A DNA stretch of 41,349 bases from Oscillospiraceae bacterium (GCA_020025295.1 JAHHSJ010000010.1:1-41349), one strand, 5' to 3'; shown: positions 24,370 through 32,704, counted from the first letter of the stretch. Notes: generated from the sequence alone by a model not told the origin. Numbers and translations: made by a program.

Positions 24370-25623
24370 TTAGAATGCGTGACCGATGTCATTTCTGAAA
24401 TGCATCTGGTCGAAATGGATGGGCTTTGCCGCCTTGTAGGCGTTCTGAATCGCCATTTCCAGATCGGAGCCCAGTGCGGTGACACCCAGCACACGACCGC
24501 CGTTGGTGACGATCTGGCCGTCCTTAGCGGCTGTGCCGGCGTGGAACACCACTGCATCCTGAACTTGATCCAGCCCGTCGATCACCTTGCCCTTTTCGTA
24601 GTGGGCGGGATAACCGCCGGAGGCCAGAACCAGACAGCAGGAAGCATCCTGCTTCCACTGAATATCCAGCTGATCCAAGGTGCCATTGACGCAGGCTTCC
24701 AGAATCTCCATCAGGTCGGTATCCAGACGCATCAGCAGAGCCTGACACTCGGGATCGCCAAAACGGGCATTGTACTCCACCACCTTGGGTCCCTCAGGGG
24801 TCAGCATCAGGCCGAAGTAGATGACACCCTTAAAGGCTCTGCCTTCCGCCTTCATAGCAGCCATAGTAGGCTCAAAAATCTCCTTCACGCAGCGTTCTGC
24901 AATTTCAGGAGTGTAATACGGGGTGGGGGAAATGGCACCCATACCGCCGGTATTGGGGCCTTCATTGCCATCAAAGGCACGCTTATGATCCTGAGAGGAA
25001 GGCATGGGAGCAATATGCTCACCGTCAGCAAAGCACAGGACGGTCACTTCCGGACCAGTCATGCACTCTTCAATGACTACGGTGGAGCCGGATGCGCCAA
25101 ACTTATTGTCCTCCATCATGGACTTCACGGCGTCAACGGCTTCTTCTTCCGTGGCAGCAACAACAACACCCTTACCCAATGCCAAACCGTCCGCCTTGAC
25201 CACGATGGGGGCTCCCTGCTCATGGACATAAGCAATTGCCTTCTCCATATCCGTGAAGGTGGCATACTTGGCGGTGGGAATATGGTATTTGTGCATCAAT
25301 TCCTTGGAAAATGCCTTGCTCGCTTCGATGACAGCGGCTTCTTTGGTAGGTCCAAAGGCAGGAATACCAGCCTCCGTCAGAGCATTGACCATGCCAAGGG
25401 CAAGCGGATCGTCCGGAGCAACCATGACAAAGTCCATTTTGTTCTCCTTCGCCCAAGTCACCATGCCATCCACATCGGTGGCAGTGATCGGGACACAGGT
25501 GGCAAGCTGCGCAATGCCGGCATTGCCGGGGGCGCAGAACAGCTCCGTCACCTTGGGGCTCTTGGAGAGTGCCCAGACAATGGCGTGCTCACGACCGCCG
25601 GATCCAACAACCAAAACTTTCAT
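24370..25623 (-). CDS. purD: phosphoribosylamine-glycine ligase (GAR synthetase)
   Basis: This 417-residue ATP-grasp enzyme joins glycine to phosphoribosylamine, the second step of purine synthesis. The N-terminal domain starts MKVLVVGSGGREHAIVWAL. The ATP-grasp part has PIVVKADGLALGKGVVVA (about 132-149) and a metal-binding VVEYNARFGDPECQALLMRL (about 280-299). The C-terminal domain has CCLVLASGGYP. I take the ATG at 25623, with GAGGAAA upstream, since the longer reading overlaps the AICAR transformylase gene. It is last in the operon. Confidence 0.96.
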   Translation of the reverse strand: MKVLVVGSGGREHAIVWALSKSPKVTELFCAPGNAGIAQLATCVPITATDVDGMVTWAKENKMDFVMVAPDDPLALGMVNALTEAGIPAFGPTKEAAVIEASKAFSKELMHKYHIPTAKYATFTDMEKAIAYVHEQGAPIVVKADGLALGKGVVVAATEEEAVDAVKSMMEDNKFGASGSTVVIEECMTGPEVTVLCFADGEHIAPMPSSQDHKRAFDGNEGPNTGGMGAISPTPYYTPEIAERCVKEIFEPTMAAMKAEGRAFKGVIYFGLMLTPEGPKVVEYNARFGDPECQALLMRLDTDLMEILEACVNGTLDQLDIQWKQDASCCLVLASGGYPAHYEKGKVIDGLDQVQDAVVFHAGTAAKDGQIVTNGGRVLGVTALGSDLEMAIQNAYKAAKPIHFDQMHFRNDIGHAF

Positions 25624-25643
25624 GTTCGATTTCCTCTTCTCAA

Positions 25644-26822
25644 TCAATGGTGGAACAGGCGCATGCCGGTAAAGGCCATCACCATGTTGTGGTTATCCGC
25701 ACAAGTAATGACATTGTCATCACGGATAGAACCGCCGGGCTCTGCGATATACTTTACGCCGGACTTGAAGGCGCGCTCGATATTGTCGCCGAAGGGGAAG
25801 AATGCGTCGCTGCCCAGAGAAACCTCCTGCATGGTAGCAATCCAAGCCTTCTTCTCCTCTGCCGTCAGCACCTCAGGCTTCGTTTTGAAGCTCTCCTGCC
25901 ACACACCGTCTGCCAGCAGATCCTCGTACTCATCGGAAATGTAGACATCAATGGCGTTATCACGGGCAGGACGGCGGATACCATCCAGGAACGGCAGGGA
26001 CAGCACCTTGGGGTGCTGACGCAGCATCCAGTTATCTGCCTTGTTACCAGCCAGACGGACGCAATGGACACGGCTCTGCTGTCCGGCGCCGACACCGATG
26101 GTCTGGCCGTTCTTGACATAGCAGACGGAATTGGACTGAGTGTATTTCAGAGTAATCAGAGAAATAATCAGATCAATCTTTGCGTTTTCAGGCAGATCCT
26201 TGTTCTTGGTGACGATGTTCTCCAGCTGAGACTCGTCCAGCTTGAAGAAGTTATGGCCCTGCTCAAACACAATGCCAAAAATCTCACGGCGCTCCTGCTC
26301 CTTGGGAACATAGTTGGCGTCGATCTGGACAATGTTATAGCCGCCCTTCTTCTTGGTCTTGAGGATTTCCAGAGCCTCCTCGGTGTAGCCGGGAGCGATA
26401 ATGCCGTCGGAGACCTCTGCCTTCAGATAGGTGGCGGTAGCGGCGTCACAAACATCAGAAAGAGCTGCCCAGTCACCGTAGGAGCAAAGACGGTCTGCTC
26501 CACGGGCACGGATATAAGCGCAGGCCACAGGAGTCAGCTCCTGATCGGGCTCCACGAAATAAATCTGCTTCTCCACCTCGTTGAGGGGCAGACCCACAGC
26601 AGCGCCGGCGGGAGAAACATGCTTAAAGGAGGCTGCGGCAGGAAGACCGGTGGCCTCACGCAGTTCCTTGACCAGCTGCCAGCTGTTCAGCGCATCCATA
26701 AAGTTAATATAGCCGGGGCGGCCGTTCAGCACGGTGATGGGCAATTCGCTGCCGTCAGCCATATAAAGACGAGAAGGTTTCTGGTTGGGGTTACAACCAT
26801 ACTTCAGTTCCAATTCGGTCAT
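25644..26822 (-). CDS. purH: stand-alone AICAR transformylase (PurH C-terminal type)
   Basis: This 392-residue protein would transfer a formyl group from 10-formyltetrahydrofolate to AICAR, the penultimate purine step. It matches only the transformylase part of PurH: LKYGCNPNQKPSRLYM at the start, AASFKHVSPAGAAVGLPL with the catalytic Lys-His pair (about 66-67), YTQSNSVCYVKNGQTIGVGAGQQSR (in parts; about 228-252) and SDAFFPFGDNIERA near the end. The N-terminal MGS-like IMP cyclohydrolase domain of ordinary PurH is absent, and a separate cyclohydrolase gene lies directly upstream. The ATG follows a GGAGG site. So the last two steps are on two proteins here. Confidence 0.93.
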   Translation of the reverse strand: MTELELKYGCNPNQKPSRLYMADGSELPITVLNGRPGYINFMDALNSWQLVKELREATGLPAAASFKHVSPAGAAVGLPLNEVEKQIYFVEPDQELTPVACAYIRARGADRLCSYGDWAALSDVCDAATATYLKAEVSDGIIAPGYTEEALEILKTKKKGGYNIVQIDANYVPKEQERREIFGIVFEQGHNFFKLDESQLENIVTKNKDLPENAKIDLIISLITLKYTQSNSVCYVKNGQTIGVGAGQQSRVHCVRLAGNKADNWMLRQHPKVLSLPFLDGIRRPARDNAIDVYISDEYEDLLADGVWQESFKTKPEVLTAEEKKAWIATMQEVSLGSDAFFPFGDNIERAFKSGVKYIAEPGGSIRDDNVITCADNHNMVMAFTGMRLFHH

Positions 26823-26839
26823 TGTGTGATAGCCTCCGA

Positions 26840-27547
26840 TCAGTTGTGTTTGTTGATGATGATATCATCGGTATCGCCAGTTGCCAGCTCAATGTAGCGG
26901 ACAAACAGGGACACCTTGTTTTCCTCGTTCAGATTCTCCCAGATTGTTCCGGCAAACTCTTCGGCATTGGCGCAGTCGATCTTCACCAGTTCCGGTTCGC
27001 CCTCAAAGGAAGGCAGCGGATTGCCATCGCCCATGTAGGTATGGATAAAGTGACCATAGCCAGCCACAGGAGCATCGTAATCATAGAAATAACGGCAGCA
27101 GCAGGAAGGATCGCCGTAAAAACTCTTGAGGATGGACAGGCTGTATCTGCCGTCCGCTTCCACCACACCGGAAATGCGAGGGGTATAGTTGGGTCCGTCC
27201 GGTTCAAACTCACGGGTTGCCAGAGCCTCACGCTCGGTCTTCCCTTCTACAAGGAAATCACGGATGGTGTCCGTCTGGTCACCGTTGGTGACAATGGTCT
27301 TATCCTTGCAGACACGGACGGGATGATAAATAATCAGCGACGGGTCCTCCATCTTGGAGGGATCGTGTGCTTCGGTACGAATGCCGTCATCGGTCACGGA
27401 AAACACACGGTTACGGCTGTTTTCGCTGCGGCCCATGATGAAATAGGCGATGACAGCGTGCTTATTATCGGCACTGCGGCCCAGCACGATGCCACGGCCG
27501 GGATAGGCATTGCGATTCAGTTCTTCCATCAGATTGCGGATTTCCAT
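26840..27547 (-). CDS. purO: IMP cyclohydrolase, PurO-like (PF07826 family)
   Basis: A 235-residue protein of the PurO-type IMP cyclohydrolase family, unrelated to the cyclohydrolase domain of PurH. The start NAYPGRGIVLGRSADNKHAV and IMGRSENSRNRVF (about 38-50) are the family's conserved stretches, with GPNYTPRISGVV in the middle. It would close the FAICAR ring to IMP and so completes what the neighbouring truncated PurH-type protein cannot do. The family is best known from archaea but is also annotated in Clostridia. ATG at 27547 follows CTGGAGG; 17 bases separate it from the transformylase gene. Confidence 0.9.
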   Translation of the reverse strand: MEIRNLMEELNRNAYPGRGIVLGRSADNKHAVIAYFIMGRSENSRNRVFSVTDDGIRTEAHDPSKMEDPSLIIYHPVRVCKDKTIVTNGDQTDTIRDFLVEGKTEREALATREFEPDGPNYTPRISGVVEADGRYSLSILKSFYGDPSCCCRYFYDYDAPVAGYGHFIHTYMGDGNPLPSFEGEPELVKIDCANAEEFAGTIWENLNEENKVSLFVRYIELATGDTDDIIINKHN

Positions 27548-27562
27548 TCGGTTACCTCCAGT

Positions 27563-28189
27563 TTATTCACTGATATGGACCACTCTGCCCTCCACGCTCA
27601 GCTTATCATCGCAGAAGAGGCAGACAGCTTGGGGCAGGATCTTCCATTCCGCCTGCTCCATGATTCGTTTTTGCAGCGTTTCCGGGGTATCATCCGAACG
27701 GACGGACACCGCTTTCTGCAGAATAATGGGACCTCCGTCGCACTCCTCGCTCACAAAGTGAACGGTGGCACCGGAAACCTTCACGCCATACGCCAGCGCC
27801 TTCTCGTGGACATGAAGTCCATAGAAGCCGTCCCCGCAGAACGAGGGGATCAGCGCAGGATGCACATTGATGATGGCATTGGGGTAGGCGGACACAAGCT
27901 CCGAGGTAAGGATATACATGAATCCAGCCAGCACGACCAGATCAATTTCCTTTTCCTTCAGCAGCTGGGTCAAAGCGACTGTCATCTCCTGATTGGAGGA
28001 AAACTCCTTCCGATCAATGACTTTTGTCGGAATCCCTGCGTTTGCGGCACGCTGCAAGGCGTAGGCTCTGGGCGAAGAGGAAACCACAAGGGCAAGTTTG
28101 CCGTTGGGAATCTCGCCTCTCTGCTTGGCATCAATCAACGCCTGCAGGTTGGTTCCTCCGCCGGAGACAAGCACTGCGATCCGCTTCAA
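27563..28189 (-). CDS. purN: phosphoribosylglycinamide formyltransferase (GART)
   Basis: This 208-residue enzyme formylates GAR with 10-formyltetrahydrofolate. RIAVLVSGGGTNLQALIDA is the phosphate-binding start, AIINVHPALIPSF (about 104-116) gives the catalytic Asn-His, and SEECDGGPII (about 145-154) the Asp. The start is a TTG at 28189 that overlaps the purM stop as TTGA and is preceded by GAGGTGG inside purM, a translationally coupled arrangement. There is no ATG that would keep the N-terminal glycine loop. Confidence 0.95.
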   Translation of the reverse strand: MKRIAVLVSGGGTNLQALIDAKQRGEIPNGKLALVVSSSPRAYALQRAANAGIPTKVIDRKEFSSNQEMTVALTQLLKEKEIDLVVLAGFMYILTSELVSAYPNAIINVHPALIPSFCGDGFYGLHVHEKALAYGVKVSGATVHFVSEECDGGPIILQKAVSVRSDDTPETLQKRIMEQAEWKILPQAVCLFCDDKLSVEGRVVHISE

Positions 28190-29226
28190 AATGCCACCTC
28201 AACGCCGGTCTCACCGGAAGTGATTTTACCGATGACATAGGCATTTTCGCCGCTCTCAGCCAGAGAAGCCATGGCACGCTCCACATCAGCAGCAGGCACA
28301 GCGACGATCATGCCGATGCCCATGTTGAAGGTATTGTACATTTCACGGGTGGGGATATCACCCTTGGTCTGGAGCAGATCGAAGATAGCAGGTCTGGGGA
28401 AGGTTGCGGTATCAATATGGGCGGTCAGACCGTCCTTCATCATACGGGGCACATTCTCATAGAAGCCGCCGCCGGTGATATGGCTGATGCCATGGATAGC
28501 AATACCGGCATCCAGCAGGCCCTTAATCGCACGGACATAGATACGGGTGGGCTTCAGCAGCTCCTCGCCGATGGTGCAGCCCAGGCTCTCTTCGTAGTCA
28601 GCATAGGTTTCGTTGATATTGAGCACCTTGCGAACCAGAGAATAACCGTTGGAGTGGACACCGGAAGAAGCCAAACCGATCAGCACATCGCCGTCAGCCA
28701 TGTTGTCGTTGGTGATTACCTTATCGTAGTCCACCAGACCCACGGAGAAGCCGGCCAGATCGTACTCGTCCACGGGATAGAAGCCGGGCATCTCGGCGGT
28801 CTCGCCGCCGATCAGGGCGCAGCCGGCCTGACGGCAGCCCTCAGCGATGCCGCTGACAATGGATTCGATGCGGGCGGGCTCATTCTTGCCGCAGGCGATA
28901 TAGTCCAGGAAGAACATGGGCATAGCGCCGGCGCAGATAATATCGTTCACACACATGGCAACGCAGTCGATACCGACGGTATCATGCTTGTCCATCAGGA
29001 AGGCAACTTTCAGCTTGGTGCCGACACCGTCGGTGCCGGAAACCGTGACAGGGCGCTTCATGCCGGCCATCTGAGGCTCGAACATACCGCCGAATCCGCC
29101 AAGACCGCCCATTACGCCGGGCACATAGGTGGATTCAACCAGGGGCTTGATACGATTAACGGACTCGTAACCGGCGGTAACATCAACGCCGGCAGCTGCG
29201 TAAGAATCAGACTTGCTAATGCTCAT
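28186..29226 (-). CDS. purM: phosphoribosylformylglycinamidine cyclo-ligase (AIR synthetase)
   Basis: A 346-residue PurM-type ATP-binding enzyme that closes the imidazole ring. Recognisable parts are SDSYAAAGVDVTAGYESVNR at the start, VSGTDGVGTKLKVAF (about 62-76), ALIGGETAEMPGFY (about 133-146), ASSGVHSNGYSLVRKV and the HITGGGFYENVPRM loop. The ATG at 29226 lies 8 bases after GGAGGAG; an in-frame TTG just upstream overlaps that site and is not used. It overlaps purN at its 3' end. Confidence 0.96.
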   Translation of the reverse strand: MSISKSDSYAAAGVDVTAGYESVNRIKPLVESTYVPGVMGGLGGFGGMFEPQMAGMKRPVTVSGTDGVGTKLKVAFLMDKHDTVGIDCVAMCVNDIICAGAMPMFFLDYIACGKNEPARIESIVSGIAEGCRQAGCALIGGETAEMPGFYPVDEYDLAGFSVGLVDYDKVITNDNMADGDVLIGLASSGVHSNGYSLVRKVLNINETYADYEESLGCTIGEELLKPTRIYVRAIKGLLDAGIAIHGISHITGGGFYENVPRMMKDGLTAHIDTATFPRPAIFDLLQTKGDIPTREMYNTFNMGIGMIVAVPAADVERAMASLAESGENAYVIGKITSGETGVEVAF

Positions 29227-29252
29227 AGTTTTCTCCTCCAAATATATCTTGG

Positions 29253-29753
29253 TTAAATGGTTTCCAGATCCTGCTGAAGCTTGGCTTCCTTGGCGCAGAT
29301 CTGCTCACTCATAGCAACGCGTGCGGCATCCAGCTTTGCAGCCAGTGCATCATCGGAAACAGCCAGAATCTGGGCTGCCAGCACAGCCGCATTCTTAGCA
29401 CCGTTCAGTGCAACCGTAGCCACAGGAATGCCGGAAGGCATCTGCACGGTAGCCAGCAGAGCGTCCAGACCGTCCATAGCGCCGCCCTTCATCGGAATTC
29501 CAATCACAGGCAAGGTGGTATTTGCAGCAAAAGCACCGGCAAGATGGGCAGCCATGCCGGCAGCGCAGATGATTGCGCCAAAGCCGTTGGCTCTTGCACC
29601 GGATGCAAAAGCGGCGGCTTCCGCAGGGGTACGATGGGCGCTGAGAATATGGGCCTCATAAGGGATGCCGAATTCCTTAAGCTGGGCACAGGCACTCTTG
29701 ACAACCGGCCAATCGCTGTCAGAACCCATGATAACGGCAACTTTCTTGCTCAT
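29253..29753 (-). CDS. purE: N5-carboxyaminoimidazole ribonucleotide mutase (class I PurE)
   Basis: This 166-residue protein has the class I PurE pattern: VAVIMGSDSDWPVVKSA at the start, ILSAHRTPAEAAAFA (about 36-50), IICAAGMAAHLAGAFAANTT and IGIPMKGGAMDGLDALLATV (about 84-103). It would convert N5-CAIR to CAIR. It is the first gene of the purine operon and follows a leader with an upstream ORF and hairpin. The ATG has AAAAGGAG ahead. No purK, purC or purF is in the window, so these must be elsewhere. Confidence 0.96.
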   Translation of the reverse strand: MSKKVAVIMGSDSDWPVVKSACAQLKEFGIPYEAHILSAHRTPAEAAAFASGARANGFGAIICAAGMAAHLAGAFAANTTLPVIGIPMKGGAMDGLDALLATVQMPSGIPVATVALNGAKNAAVLAAQILAVSDDALAAKLDAARVAMSEQICAKEAKLQQDLETI

Positions 29754-29776
29754 AACAACTCTCCTTTTGAAAATAG

Positions 29777-29807
29777 TAAGCAGGTAAGGAGAAAACTTAC
29801 CTGCTTA
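29777..29807 (-). promoter_or_regulatory. hairpin in the purE leader (possible attenuator)
   Basis: TAAGCAGGTAAG (29777-29788) and CTTACCTGCTTA (29796-29807) form a perfect 12-pair stem with a 7-base loop. On the minus strand it begins four bases after the upstream ORF stop and ends 23 bases before purE. The sequence after it (CTATTTTC) is a modest U-tract, so it may be a weak terminator or an expression-modulating stem. Confidence 0.6.
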
Positions 29808-29810
29808 AAA

Positions 29811-29885
29811 TTAGACATAATGATACAATTTGGACGCAATGGGAGAAGGCATGAAGAAAGAAACCATTACAAAATTCAGTCTCAT
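29811..29885 (-). CDS. candidate leader peptide upstream of purE (24 aa)
   Basis: A 24-codon reading frame begins MRLNFVMVSFF and ends at TAA 29813..29811. Its ATG stands nine bases after GGAGG, a good ribosome site, and about 25 bases after the probable transcription start. The stop is next to the leader hairpin, so a terminating ribosome would cover its first arm. It has three Met codons and many Phe/Val/Ser codons, with no run of a single regulatory amino acid. An alternative frame with ATG seven bases earlier fits the ribosome site less well. Protein-level function is unlikely; a regulatory role is inferred from position. Confidence 0.45.
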   Translation of the reverse strand: MRLNFVMVSFFMPSPIASKLYHYV

Positions 29886-29915
29886 GACGCATCCCCTCCC
29901 GGATTGGTACTACCT

Positions 29916-29944
29916 ATTTTAGAGGAACTTCTCATTGAAATCAA
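29916..29944 (-). promoter_or_regulatory. promoter of the purine operon
   Basis: On the minus strand TTGATT (29944..29939) and TAAAAT (29921..29916) are 17 bases apart. Transcription would start near 29909, giving a leader of about 156 bases. I see no purine riboswitch core or clear PurR box in it. Confidence 0.6.
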
Positions 29945-30038
29945 GAGAATTACGGTATATTTTCGTTTTTTGTAGTCTTTCACAAGGAAAAAAAGCTACA
30001 AAACAATTCATTGTCGGAAATTAACAACCGAAACTTTC

Positions 30039-31151
30039 TCAGATGAGTCCGTTGTCCCGCAAAACCCGATTCATGATCTCAGCCCGTCCGCTCCAGTCCG
30101 CATCCTTTGCATAAGTGGCACGAATGGTCTTTTTTCGATGCCCCAGTTCGTTTGCCGCACATACGCAACAATTCTCAAACTCTTCCGCAGTGTGGGCGCC
30201 ATAGATCACATCCGGAAATTCCGGAACATATCTTCTGGGATAGACGCATGCAACCGGCTTTTCTGCGGCAAAATAGGCATAAATACGATCCCGCACCACA
30301 TCTTCATCTGCAATATCATTGTGAAGCAAGTCAAAACAGGCATCACACGCGGCCAGACATCCCGGAACCTCAGAGGGCTGTCTGCGACCCAGAACATATA
30401 TATTTTTATAGTGGTGCAGCCGTTCAATATCCGGGTGTCCCCACTGCACACGGCCGATGATAACAAACGACCAATCCGGATGCTCCTTTGCCGCTTTCAG
30501 CATAGGGGAAAGCTGAAGGCCGGGCTTTACGGTACCTAAATAGCCCAAAATCGGTTTTGGCAACTCAGCCATCACCGGATCGAGTGCAATCCCCGGCTCT
30601 GCCGCCTTTGCATAGAGATTATAATTGACACCATAAGGCAGCAGCACCGCATTACGATTGCAGGGCGACACATGCTCCATCAGATTTTCAGAAGCAGCAA
30701 ACACCACATCTGCATCGAACGCCAGCTGACTTTCCAGTTCCTCCGGATACTTCTCCCAAGAACGATAGCAATCGTAGACCAGCCCCTTATGCTGAATCTG
30801 CTCCACATACTCTGCAAACAGCGGTGTGGCACACCACAGAAGGCCATCCCGCACATGGTGCCGACGCAGCCGGGCATTGATAAACGAAACCGCACGCTTC
30901 AAACTCCATTTCTCAAGCGGCCCATTCCCCTCTTCGTGATAACAAATCGGCGGCACCCGGTAGACAGTCACGCCGGGGTGCGGCTCGCGACTCTCGTGGT
31001 CCATTTTCTTAAAAATGCACTTGCTGGCATGATTCGTAACGGAAATCTCATAATAAATGACATTTACATTCTGAATCATCCGCATCAGATGCTGCGTTCG
31101 CTCGGGATCACTGCTCCATCTGCTATGAGCAAGACAAATGACAGATTTCAT
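30039..31151 (-). CDS. glycosyltransferase, GT4-like (TuaH-like)
   Basis: A 370-residue GT-B-fold glycosyltransferase. The N-terminal half starts KSVICLAHSRWSSDPERTQH and contains LVYDCYRSWEKYPEELE. The C-terminal nucleotide-sugar half has ILGYLGTVKPGLQLSPMLKA (about 195-214), SFVIIGRVQWGHPDIERL and LLHNDIADEDVVRDRIYAYFA. The last is where GT4 enzymes hold the donor phosphates. It resembles teichuronic acid enzyme TuaH but has no polysaccharide operon around it. I take the ATG at 31151 behind AAAGGATGG. It is monocistronic and divergent from the PAP2 gene. Acceptor and sugar unknown. Confidence 0.83.
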   Translation of the reverse strand: MKSVICLAHSRWSSDPERTQHLMRMIQNVNVIYYEISVTNHASKCIFKKMDHESREPHPGVTVYRVPPICYHEEGNGPLEKWSLKRAVSFINARLRRHHVRDGLLWCATPLFAEYVEQIQHKGLVYDCYRSWEKYPEELESQLAFDADVVFAASENLMEHVSPCNRNAVLLPYGVNYNLYAKAAEPGIALDPVMAELPKPILGYLGTVKPGLQLSPMLKAAKEHPDWSFVIIGRVQWGHPDIERLHHYKNIYVLGRRQPSEVPGCLAACDACFDLLHNDIADEDVVRDRIYAYFAAEKPVACVYPRRYVPEFPDVIYGAHTAEEFENCCVCAANELGHRKKTIRATYAKDADWSGRAEIMNRVLRDNGLI

Positions 31152-31163
31152 TGCATTCCATCC

Positions 31164-31193
31164 TTTACAGAATTTGGTCTCGTGGGTTACAAT
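31164..31193 (+). promoter_or_regulatory. promoter of the PAP2 gene
   Basis: TTTACA (31164-31169) and TACAAT (31188-31193) are 18 bases apart and precede the AAAGGAGG-ATG by about 20 bases. Confidence 0.55.
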
Positions 31194-31221
31194 AGAACCC
31201 ATATATCAAAGGAGGTTCTCC

Positions 31222-31791
31222 ATGATTACTACACTTCAAATGATTGATGATCACATTTTAATGTTTGTTCAGGAACATCTGCGGATTGCTGTTTTGAATC
31301 CGCTGGTTGTACTGATCAGCCACCTTGGTGATTCCGGCATTTTTTGGATCCTGTTGGCCTTGGTACTGGCTCTCATTCCGAAAACCCGGAAGTTCGGAGT
31401 GCTGGCACTCTCCTCTTTGGTCTTTTGCTTCTTAATCAACAATGTGGCTTTGAAAAATCTGGTGGCGCGTCCGAGACCCTACACCAGACTGCCCGACCTC
31501 GTCATGCTGATGAAGTGCCCTGCGGATTACTCGTTCCCCTCTGGGCACAGCTGCGCCTCTTTTGCGGTGGCTTCCAGTCTGATGTGGACCATGGACAAGC
31601 ATTGGAACAAGCTGAGAATTCCGGCGATCCTTCTGGCCTCGCTGATTGCTCTTTCCCGCATTTATGTTGGTGTCCACTACCCCACTGATGTGCTGGTAGG
31701 CACGCTGATCGGTATTTTCGGCAGTCTTCTGATCTGCCGTTTGCTGGATAAGCCTTACGACAAGCTGGAAAACCGGCTCAAAAACCGTTAA
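31222..31791 (+). CDS. PAP2-family membrane phosphatase
   Basis: A 189-residue integral membrane protein with about five helices and the full PAP2 signature: KNLVARPRP (about 76-84), FPSGHSCASFA (about 104-114) with the catalytic His, and SRIYVGVHYPTD (about 142-153). It would dephosphorylate a lipid phosphate such as undecaprenyl diphosphate or phosphatidic acid on the outer face of the membrane; which one cannot be told. The ATG at 31222 follows AAAGGAGG by six bases, and longer readings overlap the divergent glycosyltransferase. Its stop overlaps that of the methyltransferase gene by four bases. Confidence 0.92.
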   Translation: MITTLQMIDDHILMFVQEHLRIAVLNPLVVLISHLGDSGIFWILLALVLALIPKTRKFGVLALSSLVFCFLINNVALKNLVARPRPYTRLPDLVMLMKCPADYSFPSGHSCASFAVASSLMWTMDKHWNKLRIPAILLASLIALSRIYVGVHYPTDVLVGTLIGIFGSLLICRLLDKPYDKLENRLKNR

Positions 31792-32615
31792 TCCTCTGTT
31801 CTGCGGAACAGGTGCAGATCAAAGGCAATCTGCACATCCAGCTCTTCCAGAGCGTTCAGGCGCTCCATTCCCTTCTTGGGTGTTTTCCAGAAGTAAGGCG
31901 TCATGCCAAACAAATCCTGAATTGTCTCCCCATTCGGCAGATGCACCTTTGCTTCGACACGCTGCACCTTCTCATAGACGAAGCCGGGATAATTGATCCG
32001 CTGCTCTTCGTTCTCGTAGGGCGTGTCGTAGATGGCTGCCTTCAGCTCCCAGAGGTGCTTGGGTGCAGGAACCACATAAAGATAACAGCCGCCGGGGCGA
32101 ATCACACGCTGGAACTCTTCCAAGGACATGGGAGAAAAGCAGTTGATCAGAAAATCCACGGAATGGTCCGGAATTGGCAGATGAAATGCGGATGCCACGG
32201 CAAACTCAATCTCTTTGTCTCTCTTTGCCGCCCATCGGAGCGAAAATTTGGAAATATCAATTCCACTCACCGTTGCCGGCTTGCCGTGCTCCAGCAGGGC
32301 TTGCCGCACTCCGGTTGTATAATAGCCCTCGCCGCAGCCGGAATCAAACACCACACCGTTTTCGGGCAGATGGTCCACTACCATCTGTGCCATGGCGTCC
32401 CGCAGAGGCTGATACCAGCCGCCGTTTAAAAAGCGGTTTCGGGCAGAGGCCATATGCTTATCGTCTCCCGGAGACAGGGAGTTCTTTTGATTTGCCGGGA
32501 GCAGATGCACATAACCCGCTGCAGAACGGTCATAGCTGTGCTGCTTTGGGCAGACATAGCGCTTTTCTTCTTTTTCCAGCGGCTGTCCGCACACCGGGCA
32601 CAAAAATAAACTCAT
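31788..32615 (-). CDS. RlmA-type 23S rRNA guanine-N1 methyltransferase
   Basis: The 275-residue protein begins with a zinc-ribbon typical of RlmA, LFLCPVCGQPL and YVCPKQHSYDRS (Cys6, Cys9, Cys22 and His26). A linker with the family-conserved GDDKHMASARNRFLNGGWY follows. The S-adenosylmethionine domain has VVFDSGCGEGYYT (about 88-100) and later INCFSPMSLEEFQRVIRPGG. The family methylates a guanine in 23S rRNA helix 35 (G745 or G748). The Gram-positive form confers some macrolide resistance in producers, but here it is probably housekeeping. ATG at 32615 follows GGAGGGG. Confidence 0.88.
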   Translation of the reverse strand: MSLFLCPVCGQPLEKEEKRYVCPKQHSYDRSAAGYVHLLPANQKNSLSPGDDKHMASARNRFLNGGWYQPLRDAMAQMVVDHLPENGVVFDSGCGEGYYTTGVRQALLEHGKPATVSGIDISKFSLRWAAKRDKEIEFAVASAFHLPIPDHSVDFLINCFSPMSLEEFQRVIRPGGCYLYVVPAPKHLWELKAAIYDTPYENEEQRINYPGFVYEKVQRVEAKVHLPNGETIQDLFGMTPYFWKTPKKGMERLNALEELDVQIAFDLHLFRRTED

Positions 32616-32638
32616 ATATAAATCCCCTCCGTCTGTTC

Positions 32639-32667
32639 ATCATACCACACAAATATCAGAATGAAAA
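32639..32667 (-). promoter_or_regulatory. promoter of the RlmA-type gene
   Basis: TTTTCA (32667..32662) and TATGAT (32644..32639) on the minus strand are 17 bases apart. A second possible pair, TTGACA with TTATGT, lies slightly upstream and overlaps the divergent promoter of pncB. Confidence 0.5.
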
Positions 32668-32675
32668 CATAACAC

Positions 32676-32704
32676 TTGCAATTTACAGGTGTCAAGACTA
32701 TAAT
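32676..32704 (+). promoter_or_regulatory. promoter of nicotinate phosphoribosyltransferase
   Basis: TTGCAA (32676-32681) and TATAAT (32699-32704) are exactly 17 bases apart, about 40 bases before the start codon. Confidence 0.72.

Noticed and set aside
24358..25944. 528-codon plus-strand open frame opposite purD and the AICAR transformylase
   Set aside because: It is antisense to two clear purine genes, has no ribosome site, and its translation resembles no protein. Long antisense frames are expected in this codon-biased region.
28024..29256. 410-codon plus-strand open frame opposite purM and purN
   Set aside because: It is antisense to genes with complete motifs and has no promoter or ribosome site.
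29760..29915. Purine, PRPP or guanidine riboswitch before purE
   Set aside because: None of the conserved core strings of these classes that I could recall is present; the leader is better described by the short ORF and hairpin.
29851..29922. 23-codon plus-strand ORF with a GGAG site in the purE leader
   Set aside because: It has no plus-strand promoter and no downstream partner on that strand, and it runs against the purine promoter. Kept only as the alternative to the minus-strand leader ORF.
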